Source of the DNA: Candidatus Mediterraneibacter merdipullorum
GTDB taxonomy: Bacteria; Bacillota; Clostridia; Lachnospirales; Lachnospiraceae
Reading direction: 5' to 3'
Length of the DNA stretch: 37,152 bases
NCBI GenBank assembly: GCA_019117125.1
Contig: DXAL01000025.1
Location: forward strand, 1 to 37,152
A program made the translations under genes and the position numbers. How positions within the stretch are numbered: the stretch's first letter is position 1; every line of letters begins with the position of its first letter. Shown in pieces: positions 32,005-37,152 of this stretch. Under the pieces are notes generated by a model, which was not told the origin of the DNA, made no database searches, and was given only the letters and a program-made list of their open reading frames with translations.

Positions 32005-33108
32005 TCAGATTCCCATTGCCTCGAGCTGTTCCAGCGCCGCCGCGATGACTTTGTCCATATCATAATACCTGTAATTTCCAAGCCTTCCGCCGAATATCAC
32101 GTGATCCTCTTTCCGGGCAAGCTCTCTGTACTTTCTGAAAAGGGCATTGTTCTTCTCATCATTGACCGGATAATAGGGCTCCATCCCCTGGCTCCACTCG
32201 GAAGAGTATTCCCGGGATATGACCGTCTTCTCCTGCTGTCCGAACTCAAAGTGCTTATGCTCGATCACGCGGGTGTATGGCACCTCGCGGTCCGTGTAGT
32301 TTACGACCGCATTTCCCTGGTAGTTCTCACAGTCAAGCACTTCCGTCTCAAACCGTACGGAACGGTATTCCAGGGCGCCCAGCTGATACCCGAAATATTC
32401 GTCAATCTGCCCGGTAAATATGACCGTCTCGGCGATATCCGGTTCCGATTTCCGGAGCTCGAAGAAATCCACGCCTGTGCGCACATCCGCGCCTGCGAGC
32501 ATTTTCTCCACGATGGGCGTATAACCGCCGATGGGAATGCCCTGATACCTGTCATTGAAATAATTGTTGTCATAGAGGAAGCGGCAGGGCAGCCGTTTGA
32601 TGATAAATGCCGGAAGTTCCGTACACTTCCTGCCCCACTGCTTTTCCGTGTAGCCTTTCACCAGCTTTTCATAGATGTCCCGGCCTACAAGGAACAGCGC
32701 CTGCTCTTCCAGGTTTTTCGGCTCTGTGATGCCCGCCTCTTTTCTCTGCCGCTCGATGATGTCTTTCGCCTCCTGAGGCGTCCGGACTCCCCACATCCTG
32801 CTGAATGTATTCATATTGAACGGCAGATTATAGAGTTCATCTTTATAAACCGCCACCGGTGAATTGATATAATTGTTAAACTCTGCGAACTGGTTCACAT
32901 AGTCCCATATTTTTTTATCGGACGTATGGAAAATATGAGCCCCGTACTTATGTACGTGGATGCCTTCGATCTCCTCGCAGTAGATATTTCCCGCGATGTG
33001 CTCCCGCCTGTCGATGACAAGACAGGATTTTCCCTTTTTCCCCAGCTCGTACGCCATGACCGCGCCGTACAGCCCGGCGCCCGCAATCAGATAATCATAT
33101 TTCTTCAT
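32005..33108 (-). CDS. glf: UDP-galactopyranose mutase
   Basis: A 367-residue FAD enzyme that interconverts UDP-galactopyranose and UDP-galactofuranose for cell-surface glycans. FAD site YLIAGAGLYGAVMAYELGKKG followed by SCLVIDRREHIAGN; then KYGAHIFHTSDKKIWDYVNQ, GYTEKQWGRKCTELP and the C-terminal GRLGNYRYYDMDKVI, all diagnostic. ATG 33108 has GGAGAGG upstream. It stands alone, with no glycosyltransferases next to it. Confidence 0.97.
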   Translation of the reverse strand: MKKYDYLIAGAGLYGAVMAYELGKKGKSCLVIDRREHIAGNIYCEEIEGIHVHKYGAHIFHTSDKKIWDYVNQFAEFNNYINSPVAVYKDELYNLPFNMNTFSRMWGVRTPQEAKDIIERQRKEAGITEPKNLEEQALFLVGRDIYEKLVKGYTEKQWGRKCTELPAFIIKRLPCRFLYDNNYFNDRYQGIPIGGYTPIVEKMLAGADVRTGVDFFELRKSEPDIAETVIFTGQIDEYFGYQLGALEYRSVRFETEVLDCENYQGNAVVNYTDREVPYTRVIEHKHFEFGQQEKTVISREYSSEWSQGMEPYYPVNDEKNNALFRKYRELARKEDHVIFGGRLGNYRYYDMDKVIAAALEQLEAMGI

Positions 33109-33221
33109 CTGCACCTCTCCTCTGAATCTGCACCTTTTTGTGCCATTATACCACGTGTGCGGGAAAGGAGGCGGCGCGCAGCCCCCTTTTCGTTAATTTG
33201 TCTATTTTTTATATTTTTTCA

Positions 33222-33250
33222 TTTACAAATTTGTGATTATGCACTAAACT
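33222..33250 (+). promoter_or_regulatory. promoter of the phosphofructokinase gene
   Basis: TTTACA, 17-base spacer, TAAACT, in an AT-rich stretch; leader about 60 bases. Confidence 0.7.
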
Positions 33251-33315
33251 GGTAGTGTAGGCGTTTTGAAAACGCAGCCAGAAAACGACACCATGTAAAA
33301 CGGAGGTAACACACA

Positions 33316-34548
33316 ATGAAAGGTAATGTAATCGTCGGACAGTCAGGCGGTCCTACTGCTGCGATCAACTCAAGTCTCGCAGGAGTATACCGCACAGCCA
33401 AAGACCGCGGAGCCGCCAAAGTATACGGAATGCTCCACGGCATCCAGGGGCTTCTCCAGGAGCGCTATATTGACTTGTCTGAATATATCACAAATGAACT
33501 GGACGCAGAGCTTCTGAAGAGGACGCCTGCGGCTTTCCTCGGCTCCTGCCGCTATAAGCTGCCGGAAATCCACGAGGACAAGGCAGTGTACGAGAAGATT
33601 TTCGCCATCCTCAACAAGCTCGATATCGAGGCATTTATCTACATCGGCGGAAATGATTCCATGGATACCATCAAGAAGCTTTCCGACTATGCCATCATCA
33701 CCGGACATCCCACACGCTTCATCGGGTGCCCGAAAACCATTGACAACGACCTTGCCCTCACGGACCACACGCCGGGCTACGGAAGCGCCGCAAAATATAT
33801 CGGCACGTCTGTAAAAGAAATCATCCGCGACAGCTTCTGCCTGGAATACGAGAAAGGACTCGTCTCCATCGTGGAAATCATGGGCAGGAACGCAGGCTGG
33901 CTCACCGGCGCAGCGGCGCTTGCAAAGGGCGAGGACTGCGCAGGTCCGGACCTCATCTATCTGCCGGAGCTCCCCTTTGATATCGAGGCGTTCGGCGCCA
34001 AGGTAAAAGAGCTCCTTAAGAAGAAATCTTCTGTCGTGGTCGCTATCTCAGAGGGAATCCGCCTCGCAGACGGACGCTATGTATGCGAGCTCGGACAGAG
34101 CATTGATTTCGTGGACGCGTTCGGACACAAACAGCTCTCCGGTACGGCGAATTATCTTGCAAGCTACATCGCAGGCGAGATTGGATGCAAGACCCGCTCC
34201 ATCGAGCTGAGCTCCCTGCAGCGCTCCGCATCACACTGCGCATCCCGCGTGGACATCCTGGAGGCTTATCAGGTTGGCGGCGCCGCTGTCAAAGCTGCCG
34301 ACGAGGGCGATTCCGGAAAGATGGTCGTTCTCCAGCGTCTCTCTGACGACCCGTATCAGAGCGGCACAGAGGTAAAAGACGTACACAAGATTGCAAACGA
34401 TGAAAAACTCGTTCCCCGCGAATGGGTGACCGAGGACGGTTCCTATGTGACCGACGAATTCGTCAGTTATGTACGCCCGCTCATCCAGGGCGACGTATCT
34501 CCTGTAATGGTAGACGGTATACCGCGTCATCTTTTCCGTCAGATATAA
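33316..34548 (+). CDS. pfp: 6-phosphofructokinase, pyrophosphate-dependent type
   Basis: A 410-residue enzyme phosphorylating fructose-6-phosphate. The nucleotide-site motif is GGNDS (111-115), with Asp where ATP enzymes have Gly (GGDGS), and the next motif is PKTIDND (139-145), with Lys where ATP enzymes have Gly. Both changes mark pyrophosphate-dependent enzymes, so glycolysis here may be reversible at this step. MGRNAGWLTG and the sugar-phosphate site follow normally. Strong GGAGG site before ATG 33316. Codon choice looks highly biased, as expected for abundant glycolytic enzymes. Monocistronic with a strong terminator. Confidence 0.93.
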   Translation: MKGNVIVGQSGGPTAAINSSLAGVYRTAKDRGAAKVYGMLHGIQGLLQERYIDLSEYITNELDAELLKRTPAAFLGSCRYKLPEIHEDKAVYEKIFAILNKLDIEAFIYIGGNDSMDTIKKLSDYAIITGHPTRFIGCPKTIDNDLALTDHTPGYGSAAKYIGTSVKEIIRDSFCLEYEKGLVSIVEIMGRNAGWLTGAAALAKGEDCAGPDLIYLPELPFDIEAFGAKVKELLKKKSSVVVAISEGIRLADGRYVCELGQSIDFVDAFGHKQLSGTANYLASYIAGEIGCKTRSIELSSLQRSASHCASRVDILEAYQVGGAAVKAADEGDSGKMVVLQRLSDDPYQSGTEVKDVHKIANDEKLVPREWVTEDGSYVTDEFVSYVRPLIQGDVSPVMVDGIPRHLFRQI

Positions 34549-34582
34549 TCAGACACAGGGGCTGCTCTGTTCGTCCGGATGC

Positions 34583-34631
34583 AACCGGGAGGGCTCCCGC
34601 CGGAATGCGGGACTGCCCTTCCGGTTTTTTT
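34583..34631 (+). terminator. terminator after the phosphofructokinase gene
   Basis: Outer stem AACCGG/CCGGTT, then AGGGC/GCCCT and CCCGC/GCGGG, ending in seven T; 35 bases after the stop. Confidence 0.9.
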
Positions 34632-34674
34632 GCGGCGGCAGGACAGAATGGAACAAATGAACAGGAGGTAATTT

Positions 34675-35940
34675 ATGCTCATCAAAAACGGCTTTATCAT
34701 GGACCCTGCATCCGGCAGGTCCTGTACCGGCGATATCCGCATCGGGGGAAACGCCATCTCCGACATCGGCAGGGACCTTGTCCCGGAACCGGATGAAGAA
34801 GTAATCGATGCCCAGGGGCTCACAGTCGCTCCTGGACTGGTGGATACCCACGTCCATTTCCGGGACCCCGGATTCACCTATAAAGAAACACTGCACACCG
34901 GTGCCCTCTCCGCGGCAAAGGGTGGATTCACTTCCGTGATATGCATGGCAAATACATCGCCCGTCACCGACAACACCGGTACCCTCTCCGACATCCTTTC
35001 GCGCGCCCAGGGCGAACCGGTCCGCATCTATCAGGCGGCAGCCATCTCCCGCTCGCTCAAAGGCGAAGAGCTCACGGATATGGAAGCGCTCACGGGGGCA
35101 GGCGCCTGCGGCTTTACAGACGACGGCATCCCGCTTAAGAACGCTGCATTGCTCTATCAGGCAATGGAAAAGGCAAAAGAACTGGACGCACCGGTCAGTC
35201 TTCACGAGGAAGACCCTGCGTTTATCCGGGAAAACGGCATCAATCACGGACCCGTATCCGCACAGCTTGGCGTCTTCGGCTCCCCCTCCATCGCCGAGGA
35301 ATCTCTCGTGGCGCGGGACTGCCTGCTCGCCCTGCGTTCCGGAGCCCGCACAGTGATACAGCATATCAGCTCCGGCGTGTCGGTGGACCTGGTCCGGACA
35401 TTCAAGGCGAAAGGCGCTGACCTGCACGCAGAAGCAACGCCCCATCATTTCACACTGACCGATGAGGCGCTGCTCACATACGGTTCCCTGGCAAAGATGA
35501 ACCCGCCTCTCCGGCAGGAGAAAGACCGGCAGGCAATCATCGCCGGACTCGCCGACGGGACCATCGACCTTATCGCGACAGACCACGCACCCCACAGCGC
35601 GGAAGAAAAGGCGCGCCCGCTCACCGAGGCGCCCAGCGGCATCATCGGTCTGGAAACGTCCCTCGCCCTTGGCATCACATCCCTCGTGCGCCCCGGACAT
35701 CTGACGCTGATGCAGCTTCTGGAGAAGATGACAGTCAATCCCGCCAGGCTCTACCATCTGCCTGCCGGAAGGATAGAGAAAGGCTCCTCCGCTGACCTCG
35801 TGCTCTTCCATCCCGGGGAGCAGTGGCGCCCTGACAGCTATGTTTCCATGTCGTCAAATTCTCCGTTCACCGGCAGAGACCTCTTCGGCAAGGTCAGGAT
35901 GACCATCTGCCGGGGAAAAATCGTCTACCGGGATGTGTAA
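34675..35940 (+). CDS. pyrC: dihydroorotase, class I
   Basis: A 421-residue zinc amidohydrolase that closes carbamoyl-aspartate to dihydroorotate in pyrimidine synthesis. Metal site VDTHVHFRDPGFTYKET (His59, His61), GACGFTDDGIP, SLHEEDP, VIQHISSG, and LIATDHAPHSAEEK. The C-terminal SSNSPFTGRDLFGKV closes the composite sandwich domain. Strong AGGAGG before ATG 34675. Other pyr genes are not adjacent. Ends in a double hairpin. Confidence 0.97.
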   Translation: MLIKNGFIMDPASGRSCTGDIRIGGNAISDIGRDLVPEPDEEVIDAQGLTVAPGLVDTHVHFRDPGFTYKETLHTGALSAAKGGFTSVICMANTSPVTDNTGTLSDILSRAQGEPVRIYQAAAISRSLKGEELTDMEALTGAGACGFTDDGIPLKNAALLYQAMEKAKELDAPVSLHEEDPAFIRENGINHGPVSAQLGVFGSPSIAEESLVARDCLLALRSGARTVIQHISSGVSVDLVRTFKAKGADLHAEATPHHFTLTDEALLTYGSLAKMNPPLRQEKDRQAIIAGLADGTIDLIATDHAPHSAEEKARPLTEAPSGIIGLETSLALGITSLVRPGHLTLMQLLEKMTVNPARLYHLPAGRIEKGSSADLVLFHPGEQWRPDSYVSMSSNSPFTGRDLFGKVRMTICRGKIVYRDV

Positions 35941-35960
35941 AACGGAACGCCGCTGTTATG

Positions 35961-36020
35961 GCGCAGCCGCCGCTCCCCGGACAGGGAGGGGCGGCTGAAC
36001 TGCGCTCCGGAGCGGTTTTA
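35961..36020 (+). terminator. double hairpin after pyrC
   Basis: First hairpin: arms CAGCCGCC/GGCGGCTG with inner CTCCC/GGGAG. Second: GCTCCGGAGC followed by GGTTTTATT. Confidence 0.8.
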
Positions 36021-36200
36021 TTATCTGCAACAACCTTTAATGACAATATATGGTTCTCGATAACTCTTTATTAAATTGGAATACCCAAAAAGAGTTAATG
36101 ATTTTTTAGCAAATTCCTCATCGTCAATTATAAGATTTTGCTGTTTCAGTTTTTCTATTTGTTTTTCTACAGTTGTATATTCGATTTCATCATTTGCCAT
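36021..36200 (-). pseudogene. truncated Abi_2-family abortive-infection protein
   Basis: A 59-codon frame MANDEIEYTTVEKQIEKLKQ, then NLIIDDEEFAKKSLTLFGYS and YREPYIVI followed by GCCR and a stop. This is the N-terminus of an AbiD/AbiF-like (Abi_2) phage-defence protein, normally about 300 residues; everything after the first helices is missing, and the stop abuts the pyrC terminator. ATG 36200 has AAGGAG seven bases upstream. The region is far more AT-rich than its neighbours, which fits a horizontally gained gene cut off at its 3' end. A -10 like box TATAAT (36299-36294) lies upstream. Confidence 0.7.
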
Positions 36201-36418
36201 AAATTAACTCCTTATAAGCAAAAAGAGTCTTGGAATACAATTCCAAAACTCAATTCGCGACCGCCCTGCAGTCATTCACTAATTGCAATTAGTATTATAG
36301 CATATGATATAACCTTCCGAATAAATAAGCTTGATTACTTAGTTCCTGTCAGGTAATTATTAGCAGATTTTTTCTAAAATACCTAAAGTCCCGCAATCCG
36401 CGTAATTACGCAAAAATT

Positions 36419-36451
36419 CAAAAATCCCGTAATCACTCGGATTACGGGATT
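36419..36451 (-). terminator. terminator of tRNA-Leu(CAG)
   Basis: Perfect twelve-pair stem AATCCCGTAATC/GATTACGGGATT with a five-base loop, then T-run on the minus strand, directly after the tRNA. The remaining stretch 36201-36418 is AT-rich and shows only the probable Abi promoter. Confidence 0.88.
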
Positions 36452-36453
36452 GA

Positions 36454-36537
36454 TGCGGAAGAAGAGACTTGAACTCTCACAGGATTAACTCCCACTAGAA
36501 CCTGAATCTAGCGCGTCTGCCATTCCGCCACTTCCGC
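36454..36537 (-). tRNA. tRNA-Leu (anticodon CAG)
   Basis: Class II tRNA: acceptor GCGGAAG/CTTCCGC, long variable arm, anticodon stem CTAGA/TCTAG with loop TTCAGGT, T-loop GTTCAAGTC. No encoded CCA (TCA follows the discriminator). Confidence 0.97.
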
Positions 36538-36664
36538 TCGACAAGTGATATCTTATCACATTGAATTCTGTTTGTAAACCCCTAAATTAAAAAAAATTAC
36601 AAGAGTGAAACAGGCAGTTCCTGATGCGCCGTTCCGCCCTGCTGAATTCTTTTCCTTTATAATG

Positions 36665-36711
36665 TACCGGCGGTCTGTCCGCGCCTTGCTGCAGCAGACG
36701 GACCGCCGGTA
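36665..36711. terminator. strong hairpin after the GH13 gene
   Basis: Eleven perfect pairs TACCGGCGGTC/GACCGCCGGTA with further inner pairing; it lies 55 bases after the stop of the glycosidase gene. There is no T-run on either strand, so it may be a terminator of unusual form or a 3' stabilising element. Confidence 0.5.
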
Positions 36712-36765
36712 TAAGGAGGGTCATATAAATAAAGTACAATCCAGATGCCGGAATAACAGCGGAGA

Positions 36766-37152
36766 TTATACAGCACGAAGATACTGCACGCTGTAAGGCG
36801 GCATCTGAAGCTGCCCCTGAAGAGAAATCTTTTCCGCAGATGCTGTGGTTTCCGGAGCATCAGAATTCTCAGAGTTTTCTGTACTATCAGCAGCTGATTT
36901 GATATCTTCTGTGATATCTGTATTCAGCAGCTCTGTATACTCGCCCTGAAGTTCTCCGCTTCCTGCAGTGTAAGGAGTATCTGATGCATTGACTGCGACC
37001 AGAACCCGGTCATGATCCGTCCTGCGTTCAAAAACAAGCTGATGATTGGTAATTACTACGTTTTTATAATAACCATTGCACAGAGCATCGCTGGTCCTGC
37101 GGACGGCGATCAGTTTCCGGATGAAGTCTGTCAGTTCGTTTGGTTTTGGCTC
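36766..37152 (-). CDS. GH13 alpha-glucosidase/amylase-type protein, C-terminal part
   Basis: The last 128 codons of a gene entering from the right edge. DFIRKLIAVRRTSDALCNGY and LVFERRTDHDRVLVAVNASD are typical of the end of the GH13 barrel and the C-terminal beta-sandwich of bacterial alpha-glucosidases and neopullulanases; LQMPPYSVQYLRAV is the usual last strand. The C-domain carries an acidic Ser/Thr/Asn/Glu-rich insert of about 35 residues (around DITEDIKSAADSTENSENSD) between two strands, which ordinary members lack. Catalytic residues lie outside the window. No transport genes are visible. Confidence 0.8.
   Translation of the reverse strand, partial: EPKPNELTDFIRKLIAVRRTSDALCNGYYKNVVITNHQLVFERRTDHDRVLVAVNASDTPYTAGSGELQGEYTELLNTDITEDIKSAADSTENSENSDAPETTASAEKISLQGQLQMPPYSVQYLRAV

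Noticed and set aside
34549-35811. 420-codon minus-strand open frame
   Set aside because: Antisense to pyrC, which has all metal-binding motifs and a strong ribosome site.

Overview
The window looks like a chromosomal segment of a GC-rich, low-GC-phylum (Bacillota) gut-type anaerobe, most likely a Lachnospiraceae member. Reasons: strong AGGAGG ribosome sites, MurT/GatD lipid II amidation, a pyrophosphate-type phosphofructokinase, a CIRCE/HrcA-controlled small heat-shock gene, a class B sortase, DUF951, and a PD-(D/E)XK Rpn-type protein. The assignment rests on gene content only.

Left part (1-8.5 kb): after the start of an Rpn-family gene running off the left edge comes one minus-strand operon of eight genes read larE-larB-larC-solute-binding lipoprotein-permease-permease-ATPase-ATPase. 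LarB, LarC and LarE make the nickel-pincer nucleotide (NPN) cofactor of lactate racemase and related LarA enzymes. The transporter is of the Dpp/Opp/Nik type. Four-base overlaps and a His-rich LarC suggest a dedicated nickel uptake plus NPN assembly unit. No larA lies in the window. The leader before larE holds two mutually exclusive hairpins.

8.6-13.8 kb: DUF951, class B sortase with a repetitive cytoplasmic tail, a LUD-domain protein, gatD-murT (peptidoglycan isoglutamine amidation) and a Cof-type HAD phosphatase, all on the minus strand.

13.9-17.6 kb: a HipA-like kinase with an overlapping unknown small gene, a Gfo/Idh/MocA oxidoreductase, a shrunken YczE-type membrane protein and hsp20. 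Two ~83-bp copies of a terminator-plus-promoter cassette flank the oxidoreductase/YczE pair.

17.7-25.5 kb: ung, hisH-hisF, a two-component system, then divergently mntP and a MATE transporter that appears to carry an internal in-frame deletion, followed by mtnA on the minus strand.

25.6-27.1 kb: tRNA-Leu(UAG), a frameshifted BRO-N relic, and a six-tRNA minus-strand operon (Pro-Gly-Arg-His-Gln-Lys) behind a consensus promoter.

27.1-33.1 kb, minus strand: yfcE-like phosphodiesterase, rdgB, a THUMP/RlmL-type RNA methyltransferase, a small-protein locus behind a 10+10 bp perfect operator-like palindrome, a membrane protein broken by a homopolymer frameshift, a pseudokinase with a transmembrane segment, and glf. 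Plus strand 33.3-35.9 kb: PPi-type phosphofructokinase and pyrC. The right end has an AT-rich Abi_2 fragment, tRNA-Leu(CAG), and the C-terminus of a GH13 glycosidase with an acidic insert.

The recurrent theme is decay or remodelling: two internal in-frame deletions, two +1 homopolymer frameshifts, two truncated foreign genes. The most coherent system is the lar/nickel-importer operon; the least explained are the HipA-like kinase pair, the palindrome-controlled small-protein locus and the pseudokinase/membrane-protein pair.
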